Positions 1 to 7,607 of a stretch of DNA of 39,452 nucleotides are shown here, one piece after another. This DNA comes from a virus. Location: IMG/VR virus record IMGVR_UViG_3300027734_000010, positions 1-39,452 of that record; one strand, 5' to 3'. Below the pieces are notes generated by a model. It was not told where the DNA came from and did not search any database. It was given only the letters and a program-made list of their open reading frames with translations. The translations under genes were made by a program, and so were the position numbers. How positions within the stretch are numbered: position 1 is the stretch's first letter; each line of letters opens with the position of its first letter.

Positions 1-127
1 CGGGGTCAATAGGCAAAGGAACACCGTTGTCATCAGGGATTATGCGCCCTGCGATTTGGTCTAACTTAGCCATAGCGACTATCTTCTTCATGCGGGCCAT
101 CTCGTCCTTGGCGAGGGGGAACCACAC
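1..127. repeat. 127-bp direct repeat shared by both contig ends (left copy)
   Basis: Positions 1-127 are identical base for base to 39326-39452. The repeat lies inside a coding region that reads continuously when the two copies are merged, which is the signature of a circular contig with a k-mer-sized overlap. A true short terminal repeat cannot be excluded from sequence alone, but exactly 127 bases matches a common maximum assembler k-mer. The unique genome length would be 39,325 bp. Confidence 0.95.
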
Positions 128-769
128 GTCATAGGGGATATGCCACTCAGCAAGTACCCGCCCAAAGTCATCAAGACCTGCGGCCCTACCTACACCCTTG
201 GAGATACCCTCCAGTGAGATGTGACCGATAACGATGGTGTCACAGTCGTTGGCAAAAGCGTTAATAGCCGCCTGTAGCACTGCGGTACGGCGTGGGCCTT
301 CGGGGTTCTCAAGTATCTTCTTCTGCTTCTTAAGGCCGATGGACTTCTCAAAAGAAAAGCCACCCATAGTCTTGAGTTCGTACAGGACCCTCTTACCGTC
401 CCAGTCGGGGATAACAGCAGTGATGACTGAACCGTCAAACACACCGTCAGCGTGCCCCGATACCATCTCAGCGACCTGAGACTTGTTCTCAAAGGTGGCT
501 CCGGGGAACCTGCGCCCGATAGCGTCCTGCACCCATTCGTGGATTTGCGTACCAAGGTGAGTGACCCACACAGAGGGGGCATCAAATGTATTGCTTGCCT
601 CGTACCCTAGTGCCTGATAGGAGAGCGCCCTAGAGCAGTCACCGGCTGATGAGTATCGAAGTGGGGTGTCAAAAGCAGTCGGCTTAGGACCCCTCTCTTC
701 ATCTTGTTGCACTAACTCTCGCAAGAGTGAGTCTGTAAATACTGGCGCTACTGGGATTTTCCAGTCCAT
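1..769 (-). CDS. Cas4/RecB-like PD-(D/E)XK exonuclease (5' part; gene crosses the circular join)
   Basis: The ATG at 769 opens a 290-codon frame that runs to position 1 and finishes at 39222 after closing the circle. The full protein shows Cas4/RecB-type nuclease motifs: Cys45 in DCSRALSYQ, His near 71-77, Asp108 in SGHADG, the ELK signature at about 131-133, and Gln166 after it. Three more cysteines at about 265, 268 and 274 (C-x2-C-x5-C) complete the four-cysteine set that holds a [4Fe-4S] cluster in Cas4 and AddB. A good AAAGGGGGCG ribosome site precedes the start. The next gene is an ERF annealing protein, so the role inferred is 5'-end resection for phage recombination. No CRISPR genes are present, so a spacer-acquisition role is unlikely. 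Confidence 0.88.
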   Translation of the reverse strand, partial: MDWKIPVAPVFTDSLLRELVQQDEERGPKPTAFDTPLRYSSAGDCSRALSYQALGYEASNTFDAPSVWVTHLGTQIHEWVQDAIGRRFPGATFENKSQVAEMVSGHADGVFDGSVITAVIPDWDGKRVLYELKTMGGFSFEKSIGLKKQKKILENPEGPRRTAVLQAAINAFANDCDTIVIGHISLEGISKGVGRAAGLDDFGRVLAEWHIPYDVWFPLAKDEMARMKKIVAMAKLDQIAGRIIPDDNGVPLPIDP

Positions 770-795
770 AACGCCCCCTTTCATTGTCGTGCCAC

Positions 796-824
796 ACTAT
801 ACACGGTGGCTGTGACATTTGCAA
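796..824 (-). promoter_or_regulatory. Candidate sigma70-type promoter for the Cas4-ERF operon (proximal)
   Basis: On the minus strand TTGCAA (819-824) is followed after 17 bp by TATAGT (796-801). Transcription would start about 20 bases before the ATG at 769. The call rests on consensus match and position only. Confidence 0.5.
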
Positions 825-838
825 ATGGGTGGGAGCCT

Positions 839-877
839 GCCGGGGACAGAAGGAAAGAGAATAACTTCTTCCCCGGC
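839..877 (-). other. Inverted repeat in the leader of the Cas4-ERF operon
   Basis: GCCGGGG (839-845) and CCCCGGC (871-877) can pair across a 25-base pyrimidine-rich loop on the minus-strand RNA. It lies between the two candidate promoters. It has no U-tract, so it is more likely an attenuator or leader structure than a simple terminator. Confidence 0.45.
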
Positions 878-923
878 GGCTCAACCGTGGCAACTGTGAA
901 AGGAGATAAACAGCGCCACCGCT

Positions 924-951
924 ATTGTAGCACACAACAGATACCTGCCAA
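924..951 (-). promoter_or_regulatory. Candidate sigma70-type promoter for the Cas4-ERF operon (distal)
   Basis: On the minus strand TTGGCA (946-951), a 16-bp spacer and TACAAT (924-929) form a strong consensus promoter. It lies downstream of the hairpin cluster that closes the structural operon and upstream of the nuclease gene. Confidence 0.6.
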
Positions 952-958
952 GTAGTTT

Positions 959-1035
959 CCCCTGCCGGGTGCTAACGCCGACAGGGGTTGTAACCCTTGA
1001 TACAGGCACTTTGCCTGCGCTGGTTACTTTACCAG
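959..1035 (-). terminator. Cluster of four consecutive hairpins after the structural operon
   Basis: Four inverted repeats stand almost back to back: CCCCTG.CGG/CCG.CAGGGG (959-987), GGGTT-GT-AACCC (985-996), CAGGC-ACTTT-GCCTG (1003-1017) and CTGGT-TACTTT-ACCAG (1020-1035). The HNH stop codon lies 17 bases beyond the last. None has a clear U-run, so intrinsic termination is uncertain. A factor-assisted terminator, a 3'-end stabiliser or a small structured RNA are alternatives. Confidence 0.45.
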
Positions 1036-1051
1036 AGCGGGATACTTCTTG

Positions 1052-1387
1052 TCAAGTGTTAAGGGATTGGCGGGTGCGTTCGTGTGGGCAAACCCTGTAA
1101 TAACCTTTAGCCTGGTTGCAATTATGGCAAAGCAATTGGTAGCGGTCCTTTGGATAGCCGTTACGTCTTAATTCCCGGTATAGGGTGGCACCAGACAATC
1201 CACGATCCCTGCGCTCTTTACCGCCGTCACAAAAAATGTGGTCTATTCCAAGAAATTCTGGAGTCCCCTCACCGCAGCAAACACATTTACCACCGTAGGC
1301 TTCTATAACATCCGCCCGTACACGCCTATAATTTTCCTTAGTAGCAGCGTCATGTTTTTCTTTGTTACGTTCGTACCAAGTTGTCAT
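1052..1387 (-). CDS. HNH endonuclease-like protein
   Basis: A 111-residue protein with a treble-clef HNH core: GKCVCCGE supplies the first zinc cysteines, GIDHIF gives the central Asp-His, and LCHNCNQAKG gives the second CxxC and the closing Asn-x3-Lys. The ATG at 1387 overlaps the stop of the metallophosphoesterase as ATGA, which favours it over the in-frame ATG three codons upstream. It is the last gene of the structural block. It could be a free-standing homing endonuclease or a DNA-packaging accessory nuclease; its position at an operon end beside a regulatory region suits the former. Confidence 0.85.
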   Translation of the reverse strand: MTTWYERNKEKHDAATKENYRRVRADVIEAYGGKCVCCGEGTPEFLGIDHIFCDGGKERRDRGLSGATLYRELRRNGYPKDRYQLLCHNCNQAKGYYRVCPHERTRQSLNT

Positions 1388-2223
1388 TGTGCCCATTCCG
1401 CTTTGTATTTCTTTTTCATAAAATCCTTAAGCCTTACCCCTTCGTAGCGGCGGCAAAGATAATCCAAAGATACAAACAAGGGGCAGTAACTCCCGTTCTC
1501 AACTTCGTAGCAAACTACAATACCCCTAAAATGGGCGTTGCCCTGAGGTCCCTTGTAGTCCTCATCGTGTAAATAGCAGGCTCCGGCTACTAGACCGTGC
1601 TGTGATTGACCAGCCACGAAGCGTAGGCCGTACATGAGGGTCTGCTGGTGGCCCATGGTGAACGAATGTCCGATAGTCTTAAGACGCGATTCTACGTTTC
1701 CGCCAAAGGGCTTGCCCGTCATGGGGTTATAGAAGAAGTGGCTGTAACCCACCCCGTCCAGCCATAGGATTTCCTTGAAGGGGACTACGTTCCAGCCGGT
1801 GCGGGCGTAGTTGAGGTCGTCCGTGGAGATGACATCCTCCAGTTGGGCATCCCCCTCTACGGCACGGTTGATACGGTCCTCATGGTTGCCTAGTAGGATG
1901 TAGCGTTCAGGCTTCCATGCTGCGTGCTTGGTTTTGCGCCGGTTGGCGTTAAAGTCGTCCATAGCCTTGTTCAGAATCGCCCAGGCAGAGTTGGCTGCTT
2001 CTATGTCAATGACGTAGCGCCTTCCCTCCATAGACCTCTTACCCTTGTCGTACATAGACAGAGAGGGCATATCGGCATGGTCTCCAAGGTGGATAATCTT
2101 GACGGGCTTATCGTGGAACTCGTCTACGATGTATTGCCCAATCCACTTTAGGTGGTCTGTCGGTACGCCCTCTTTAGCCTGAGTATCAGGGATGATTATG
2201 TGGGTGTTTGACTGGAGTTGCAA
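1384..2223 (-). CDS. Calcineurin-like metallophosphoesterase
   Basis: The motifs run in the usual order: PDTQ near the N-terminus (where the family normally has DxH), GDHAD, GNHED, then GH and GACYLHDE. These are the metal-binding residues of binuclear metallophosphatases. The start is set at TTG 2223, because a near-perfect AAAGGAGGT lies 3-5 bases before it; a GTG at 2241 would place that ribosome site inside the gene. Length is 279 residues. It follows the lysis genes in the same operon. The substrate (nucleotide, nucleic acid or cell-wall intermediate) cannot be told. The missing first-motif histidine is unusual. Confidence 0.85.
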   Translation of the reverse strand: MQLQSNTHIIIPDTQAKEGVPTDHLKWIGQYIVDEFHDKPVKIIHLGDHADMPSLSMYDKGKRSMEGRRYVIDIEAANSAWAILNKAMDDFNANRRKTKHAAWKPERYILLGNHEDRINRAVEGDAQLEDVISTDDLNYARTGWNVVPFKEILWLDGVGYSHFFYNPMTGKPFGGNVESRLKTIGHSFTMGHQQTLMYGLRFVAGQSQHGLVAGACYLHDEDYKGPQGNAHFRGIVVCYEVENGSYCPLFVSLDYLCRRYEGVRLKDFMKKKYKAEWAQ

Positions 2224-2247
2224 GTGACCTCCTTTGGTCACTCTATT

Positions 2248-2745
2248 CTACACGCTAAGAGCGATTGCGTAGGCTATTTCCGAGGGAGTTACAGTATATA
2301 AATCAGGCCATCCCTGGGTGCCCTTAAAGCCTGCATACATGAGGCTGGCGGCTGTCAGGCCGGAGCAAATCCAGGTGCCGGTCTTGCGTAGGCAAATACG
2401 GTCTGGGAGGAATAGGTCTAGGGCGCAGGAAAGGATGGTGGAGTACCCGTAGGCGGAACCCACCTGGCTACGGGCAAACTCTAGGAACTGGTCGGAGTCT
2501 AGGGATGCTGGGAGTTCAACTACCTTGTATTGCCCACCTGGGGCCACGGATTCCAACTTCTTGTCGTTAGTAACGCCTGCGGCTTCTGCCTGAATGACGC
2601 ACCACTCACCGTCCACCTCACGGTCAAGGATGGCAACGTGGTTGTACTTGGCATAGACCTCGCCGATGTCCTTACGCTGTGCCCATCGGATAGCAGCGCC
2701 AATAATCCCTTTGCTGGTGCAGAATACTAAATCCCCTGGCTTCAC
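2248..2745 (-). CDS. Permuted papain-fold (YiiX/NlpC-P60 superfamily) hydrolase
   Basis: 165 residues that open with MKPGDLVF, the strand that in ordinary NlpC/P60 proteins follows the catalytic cysteine. His36 in YNHVAIL comes before Cys127 in WICSGLTAASL, the reversed Cys/His order of circularly permuted papain-fold enzymes. These hydrolyse amide or ester bonds in peptidoglycan, lipids or acyl groups. Its start overlaps the holin-like gene as ATGA, placing it in the lysis cassette. No signal peptide is visible. A second lytic or envelope-active enzyme is the natural inference. Confidence 0.75.
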   Translation of the reverse strand: MKPGDLVFCTSKGIIGAAIRWAQRKDIGEVYAKYNHVAILDREVDGEWCVIQAEAAGVTNDKKLESVAPGGQYKVVELPASLDSDQFLEFARSQVGSAYGYSTILSCALDLFLPDRICLRKTGTWICSGLTAASLMYAGFKGTQGWPDLYTVTPSEIAYAIALSV

Positions 2746-2981
2746 TGCTGGGATTCCTGTCCTTTGTGGTAGGAGATATGCTTCTCTAGTTCGTGCTGGG
2801 TTTCCGTAACCATAGTTTCGATACGGTCCACGGCATCACGGAGGCTGGTGCCAGAGTTAGGCTCAAGTTCGTGGCGAATCTTACGCCAGAGAACACGCCC
2901 AAACCAGGCAATAAGTGCTAGGCCCGGTGCTGTAGCGGTAGTGTAGTTCGCCCAGTCGGACCAGGACATAGCGGCGGTCAT
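2742..2981 (-). CDS. Holin-like small membrane protein
   Basis: 79 residues with one clear hydrophobic segment at about 17-33 (TAPGLALIAWFGRVLW), followed by a charged, helical, probably coiled-coil C-terminus rich in Glu and His. It sits between two cell-wall hydrolase-like genes with ATGA overlaps on both sides. Position and topology fit an actinophage holin or spanin-like partner. Sequence alone does not show pore formation. Confidence 0.65.
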   Translation of the reverse strand: MTAAMSWSDWANYTTATAPGLALIAWFGRVLWRKIRHELEPNSGTSLRDAVDRIETMVTETQHELEKHISYHKGQESQQ

Positions 2982-3457
2982 GCGGTGTAATCAATCTTGG
3001 GCCACTTCTGGGTGGTGGAATAACGATAATACGTCACGGGCCTGTGGTCGTCGGTAGCCCTGCAGAACGAAGGGTCCCCTTCTTGCCCAAGGCTAACAAG
3101 GAGGGGGTTCTTAAGGTCCTTCTGAACTACTACAGCAACGTGCTGAGTGCTGAGGGGCTTGCCCACGTTAAAGATTGCTAGGTCGCCGGGGCGAGCCAAG
3201 GCAGCCGGAACCCTGCGTCCGTTGCGGGATAGGGTGTCAGTGTTGCCCCAGCCGTTGTAATGGTACTGCCCACCGTTGGGGTCGCCAGCACCGGCTACCC
3301 GATAGCAGAGAGCCGCAAAACTAGAGCAGTCGTACTTCATCACCTTGGTAATGGCGTACTGAACTGGGCGGTACTGCAGGTAGTGAAACCGCTTCTTGTT
3401 GTGGACGGCCCATACTGCGAACCAGCCGATGTCGTTTGCTACGTCTTGCTTTGCCAT
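2978..3457 (-). CDS. NlpC/P60-family endolysin (peptidoglycan peptidase)
   Basis: 159 residues from the ATG at 3457, which overlaps the upstream stop as TAATG; an open frame further upstream lies inside the tail-fibre gene and is not used. The catalytic cysteine is Cys44 in YDCSSFAALCY, preceded by the classical Asp. The second catalytic residue is His106 in TQHVAVVV, after ARPGDLAIF. This is the canonical order for gamma-D-glutamyl/DAP peptidases that cut the peptidoglycan stem peptide. No cell-wall-binding domain or signal sequence is seen. The neighbouring holin-like gene would provide access to the wall. Confidence 0.9.
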   Translation of the reverse strand: MAKQDVANDIGWFAVWAVHNKKRFHYLQYRPVQYAITKVMKYDCSSFAALCYRVAGAGDPNGGQYHYNGWGNTDTLSRNGRRVPAALARPGDLAIFNVGKPLSTQHVAVVVQKDLKNPLLVSLGQEGDPSFCRATDDHRPVTYYRYSTTQKWPKIDYTA

Positions 3458-4254
3458 TAGTTGAATCCAATCACAGTTAAAGTAGGGGTAGATAGGGTTC
3501 CTGATGCGCCAGTATTCTTGGATGCGCTGGCAGTAATGCTGCCACCAGTGCTTGTCACAAAAGATGTAGAAATGTACTGAACCCAATTAGCAGTACCAGG
3601 GTAGGATTGGCTAACAGTTTTGCTACCAGCAGAAAGTGTGACAGCACCAGAAGTAAAGGCGGTAGCGGGTTGTGTAAGTACCACATCCGCAAGAACAAGG
3701 TAGTTAGCAAATCCGCTAACCGTGTAGGTAGTCGCACCTGTCCAGACGTTAGAGGCATCCACCCAGGTAGGGGCCGCACTGGGGCCTCCGGAGGTCAGCA
3801 TCTTACCAGCAGTGCCAGCAGTAAGGGCAGCGAGGGCATTGGCACCAGAGCCGTACAGGATGTCCCCTTGTGCCGTTACCTTGCCTACTGTCTGAGCAAC
3901 AGCGTAGTTGGCTTCGTTGAGGTCGGTGGCAGTCATAACGACAACTACGGGGACTGAAGCATCGTGGGCTTGAGCGGTAGTGTTGTCTTGCCCACGGACT
4001 ACGTTAAGTAGGGTGACTGAGCCGGTACTCCAGGCTGGGGCGGAACTTTGGGCCGGGACGTAAACCTTCTCCTCGCTTTGCAGGCCGTAGCCGATAGACA
4101 GCCAGAAACCGTAGGTCGTGCCCAGGCTATCCCAGGATGCGCTAGTGTTGGCTAGTACCACTGTGGTACCAACACCATCGGTTAGAGCCGTGGCGAGACT
4201 AGCCTGTACTGCCCCTCCATCATAAGAGTTTCGTGAATATGCTGTGCGTGCCAT
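3457..4254 (-). CDS. Tail fibre-like protein
   Basis: 265 residues, Ala/Thr/Ser/Gly-rich. Residues about 75-105 have the VRGQDNTTAQAHD pattern seen in phage tail proteins. Residues about 110-170 have the tail-fibre linker LNEANYAVAQ...GDILYGSGANALAALTAG. The C-terminus is beta-rich and ends in TPTLTVIGFN, which may be a trimerising or receptor-contacting tip. It lies directly upstream of the endolysin. Function is inferred from these low-complexity fibre signatures and position. Confidence 0.75.
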   Translation of the reverse strand: MARTAYSRNSYDGGAVQASLATALTDGVGTTVVLANTSASWDSLGTTYGFWLSIGYGLQSEEKVYVPAQSSAPAWSTGSVTLLNVVRGQDNTTAQAHDASVPVVVVMTATDLNEANYAVAQTVGKVTAQGDILYGSGANALAALTAGTAGKMLTSGGPSAAPTWVDASNVWTGATTYTVSGFANYLVLADVVLTQPATAFTSGAVTLSAGSKTVSQSYPGTANWVQYISTSFVTSTGGSITASASKNTGASGTLSTPTLTVIGFN

Positions 4255-4270
4255 TGTTATATTTTACCTT

Positions 4271-6199
4271 CTAGTCGGTTGGTCGTGGGTTGTAAGTAAA
4301 GCCATTTACGGTTTTCATAGAGACAACTAGGCTTCCACGGTATCCACCCTGGAAGTTGTCACGCCGTTCTTCTGGGAGCCACGTTATATCGTCAATAAGA
4401 ACGTCTGCGTAGAGTGGTCCTTCGGTGTAGGCAATAGTTCGTGTCTGCCTGCGGATATTGTCTAGGTACAAGTACTCCACATACGGGTCGTAAGTGTAGA
4501 TAGTGCCGTTCACATCTACCACGTCAGACAGTTGGATAACCTGCGTAATCTTTGTTTCGGTGGAGATAGTAGGCGTAGCCTGGAGGGTCCAACGTGTCAA
4601 AATAGACGACTGGGTTACTCCCGCCAGGGTCAAACGGACGTTAAAGTATTCTCCACGCTGGTTGGGGAAGATTGGAAATACGGTGCTTTGCGCCGGGGCA
4701 CTCATCGTAGCCACATCCACAAAGGCACCACTGTTGTAGGATACTGCGGCGGTTACGTTGCCGATACTTTGGCTGGTGTTCAAGTGGATGAAGGAGGCAA
4801 TCTTGTCGTCAGGGATTCCGTATGTGATGCGCCCACTATCCACATATCCAGAGGTGACATACTTGGTGGTGTCTTGAGTGTAAAGACCATACTCTGCGCC
4901 GGAAGTGCTAGGGATGGACATAAGGGGGCCGTTTGTGATTGGGTCCCAGTCAAGGGTCATGGCAGCGTTTCCGCCCGTCCAGTCAACCATAAGGTCTGAG
5001 GCGTAGGCCGGGGCTAGAGTGTCTATAAACATGGAGACGTCCATGCGCCCGATACCCGTGCTGGCATCGTCATAGTCGTTCCATGCAAAATAAACAAAGC
5101 GCCCATTGGCGGTAATGCCGGTAACGGGGTACTTGACTGGCTCTGTAATCGATGGAAGCAGTGGCCCGGATGTAAGATAGTTTCCCGTTCCTGGCTGGGT
5201 CATGCGGATGCCACGGTTAGTCCCCACAAACATGTAGTTCAGGTAGCCGTACAAAGCAGTTGGATACTCTCCATTAGGCAGGGGGAGTGCGGAGATAGGA
5301 ACTGTCATGGTCCCATTGCCATCGTTGCTATACGTTGAATAGTAAACAGAGCCGTTAGAGTCTTTTCCGGATGTTGAAGAATACCCTCCCATGTACACAG
5401 CGCCCTGTGCGTTCCCGAAGCAAGTCCACAAAAAGTTGTCATCAGGGTGCGTCCATAGGGACGCTATTGTTCCACCAGATTTGACGTAATGTATGGTGGG
5501 TCCTATTGCCACTAGCAGCCTGTCTGCTTGCCAGGAGATGGCGTAAGCGCCCGTGGTATGTGTCAGGTTGGACGAGGTTGCGGTAGCGCCGATAGTAGAG
5601 TGGTAGATTTTTGTGACAGAGAACTTGGAACACCATACGTCACGCCCGTTTGATGTTATGTCGCTACATCCGGCAATACTGTTTGCCCCGTCTTTTAATT
5701 CCGTCCATGTTGCATAGTCCTGCGTGAAATAGCAGCCTGTGTCGGTGATGACATAGACGTAATTGTTGGCTTTGATAGCCTTTATAAGCGTGCCGGTGTA
5801 GCCAGTCTTTTTAACGGTGGCGGGGAGGGCATTAATCTGCCATCTAGTCCAGGGGTCAACACCCTTGGAGCGGTAGAAGCGGCTAGAGGTTGAGCCTTGG
5901 CGGTCTAGGAACAACTGCCCCGAACCCATGCTCCAGTCGTTTTGCTCACGTCGCCATAGGCCCTCAGTATTTACTGTGCCTTCTCCGGCGATGTTGGTAA
6001 GGTTGATGGACTGGCGCTGTGAGGGGTAACTAGAGTGCTGGAAGTTATTGCGCTGGTAGTCACGGTTCGTGTCCACGCCATACCAACGCCCTGCGATAGA
6101 CACGGTGAATACTCCCTGCGGGCTGGTCGGCAGGGAGTTAGTCAGCGAGTTAAAAGCAGCGCCGCCTAGATAGGCGTTAGTAATCTGCAGTGTTACCAA
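4271..6199 (-). CDS. Large beta-propeller-like tail protein
   Basis: 642 residues, all beta, with repeated blade-like strings ending in aromatic or Gly turns (YVYVITDTGCYF, DVWCSKF, GAVYMGGY, YMFVGTNRGIRM, FVYFAWNDY) between residues about 140 and 380. A C-terminal beta domain with many Tyr and Thr follows. The pattern suggests a propeller followed by jelly-roll or Ig-like modules, common in tail hub or receptor-binding proteins. The start overlaps the previous gene by 7 bases. Exact role is unknown. Confidence 0.7.
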   Translation of the reverse strand: MVTLQITNAYLGGAAFNSLTNSLPTSPQGVFTVSIAGRWYGVDTNRDYQRNNFQHSSYPSQRQSINLTNIAGEGTVNTEGLWRREQNDWSMGSGQLFLDRQGSTSSRFYRSKGVDPWTRWQINALPATVKKTGYTGTLIKAIKANNYVYVITDTGCYFTQDYATWTELKDGANSIAGCSDITSNGRDVWCSKFSVTKIYHSTIGATATSSNLTHTTGAYAISWQADRLLVAIGPTIHYVKSGGTIASLWTHPDDNFLWTCFGNAQGAVYMGGYSSTSGKDSNGSVYYSTYSNDGNGTMTVPISALPLPNGEYPTALYGYLNYMFVGTNRGIRMTQPGTGNYLTSGPLLPSITEPVKYPVTGITANGRFVYFAWNDYDDASTGIGRMDVSMFIDTLAPAYASDLMVDWTGGNAAMTLDWDPITNGPLMSIPSTSGAEYGLYTQDTTKYVTSGYVDSGRITYGIPDDKIASFIHLNTSQSIGNVTAAVSYNSGAFVDVATMSAPAQSTVFPIFPNQRGEYFNVRLTLAGVTQSSILTRWTLQATPTISTETKITQVIQLSDVVDVNGTIYTYDPYVEYLYLDNIRRQTRTIAYTEGPLYADVLIDDITWLPEERRDNFQGGYRGSLVVSMKTVNGFTYNPRPTD

Positions 6200-7218
6200 G
6201 AGCGCAACCTCACATTGTATTGACGGGCAAGGCGGTCCCCTTCGGCATCAATGCGGGCCTGGCGTTCCATCATAAGCGCACGGAATGAGGCGTTTGTAGC
6301 ACCGGCTGGCACGTCAGTAGCCTTGCGGCTGTCCGGCTGGCCTTCGATGAAGTTGCGCTTAATCTCACGGCTTTCCATCAACTTGATTTGTGCGCCTAGT
6401 GCGGGGATGTCAATAGCCGTGGAGGGCAGGTTGGCAATCTTGAGCGGCACACCATCTACCAGAGGAACTACACCGTTGTAGTTGTAGGGAGCGTCTGCGG
6501 CATCAAGGTTGCTGACCGGCGTAAGTGTAACGTCATCGGTAAGGTTCACCAGAGGGATAAAGGGCGCAGAGTACATGACGTACATAGGCAAGCCGGGCCA
6601 GCCCTGCTCGTACAACTGGATGCCTTGTCCCGATGGGAAGATACTGTCAGCCGTTCCTGACGAGCCAAACATCTGTCGCTGGATACGCCAGTTGCGGATA
6701 GCCGGGAAGTTGTGCGATGGGGGTGCGATGCGGAAGTTGACCGATAGCACGTCAGTAAAGTTGTTAGGCAAGTCTCCCAGGTCATAGCCCTGGAAGATAG
6801 GGTTGTAAGGGATGCTCGTACTGTCCACACGGAACAAGCCGTTGGTCGGGCTGGAAAGGTCACGCAGGTCATCGTTGATAGCAACGCCGATGTCAAACTT
6901 AGTGAACTTAGGGTTGACAAACACGGTAGCGTTGTTGCTGTGTGCAACAGCCGTAGAACCCTGGTAGCCACGGATAACCGTAGCGTTAGTACCGTCCCAG
7001 GTCAGGACGTACATAACCTCTAGGTCTACAGATAGGTAGCCACCAGGTGTGACCATGTTATTCTGGACACCCTTGAGGGGGATGGTGTCGGCGGTGTCAG
7101 TGATGGTTGAGCCAAGGATGGCAGTCATGTCACGCTGGCCCGATAGCAAACGACGATAGACCTTCTCAATCAAATCGTCGAAGGTGGCCCCAGAAGTCTT
7201 GGTAAAGGAGTAGGTCAT
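6193..7218 (-). CDS. Tail or head-tail connector structural protein
   Basis: 341 residues. An early helical stretch (TFDDLIEKVYRRLLSG) is followed by a beta domain with VIRGYQGSTAVAH at about 85-97, a motif found in many phage neck and tail proteins and echoed in the fibre gene at 3457. The C-terminus is helical and charged (ALMMERQARIDAEGDRLARQ). Its place between the FmdB-like gene and the propeller protein suggests a virion component. No specific family is recognised with certainty. Confidence 0.65.
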   Translation of the reverse strand: MTYSFTKTSGATFDDLIEKVYRRLLSGQRDMTAILGSTITDTADTIPLKGVQNNMVTPGGYLSVDLEVMYVLTWDGTNATVIRGYQGSTAVAHSNNATVFVNPKFTKFDIGVAINDDLRDLSSPTNGLFRVDSTSIPYNPIFQGYDLGDLPNNFTDVLSVNFRIAPPSHNFPAIRNWRIQRQMFGSSGTADSIFPSGQGIQLYEQGWPGLPMYVMYSAPFIPLVNLTDDVTLTPVSNLDAADAPYNYNGVVPLVDGVPLKIANLPSTAIDIPALGAQIKLMESREIKRNFIEGQPDSRKATDVPAGATNASFRALMMERQARIDAEGDRLARQYNVRLRSW

Positions 7219-7607
7219 ATCAAACCGCTTTCGCTCATAAAGGTCTTGCTTTCGTCAGCACGCTTGGCGATGTACTTATCCACAATTGTGCCGCTCTCAA
7301 CTTCGTACTTGGTAGAGGCGTGGGCCTCCAGTTGCGCTGCGCCTACCGTGGACTTAGGCTGCATGCCTTCCTTACGCAATCGCTTGTAGGCTGGCAGGTC
7401 TTTCTCTAGTTGCTTTTCATGGGCGTTGCGGGTGGCGGCATCGCTGCTACGGGTGGGCATGGCAGATGGCGAGAAGTTTACAGCGCCATAGTATTTAGTC
7501 ACAGCCCCCTCGCAGTTAGGGCAGGCTGTCAAAGTCTCGTCACGGAAAGACTGGACAACCTCAAAAATCTTCTCTTCGGTCTGGCAGATGTAGTCGTATC
7601 TAGGCAT
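7215..7607 (-). CDS. FmdB-type zinc-ribbon protein
   Basis: 130 residues that begin MPRYDYICQTEEKIFEVVQS, the start of the FmdB/CxxC-CxxC zinc-ribbon family, with the second knuckle intact as CPNC at about 34-37. The first knuckle is C-Q-T-E instead of C-x2-C, so one zinc ligand is missing or replaced by Glu. A charged helical tail follows. Phages often carry this small family among structural genes; its function is unknown. It overlaps both neighbours. Confidence 0.75.
   Translation of the reverse strand: MPRYDYICQTEEKIFEVVQSFRDETLTACPNCEGAVTKYYGAVNFSPSAMPTRSSDAATRNAHEKQLEKDLPAYKRLRKEGMQPKSTVGAAQLEAHASTKYEVESGTIVDKYIAKRADESKTFMSESGLI

Noticed and set aside
1-769. Cas4-like nuclease as evidence for a CRISPR system
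   Set aside because: No Cas1, Cas2 or repeat array is present, and it is coupled to an ERF recombinase; a phage recombination exonuclease is the better reading.
699-935. 78-codon minus-strand frame overlapping the nuclease start
   Set aside because: It covers the promoters and leader hairpin and has no recognisable features; a shadow frame.
1052-1387. HNH gene as a group I intron or intein endonuclease
   Set aside because: It is free-standing, with no interrupted host gene or intron core around it.
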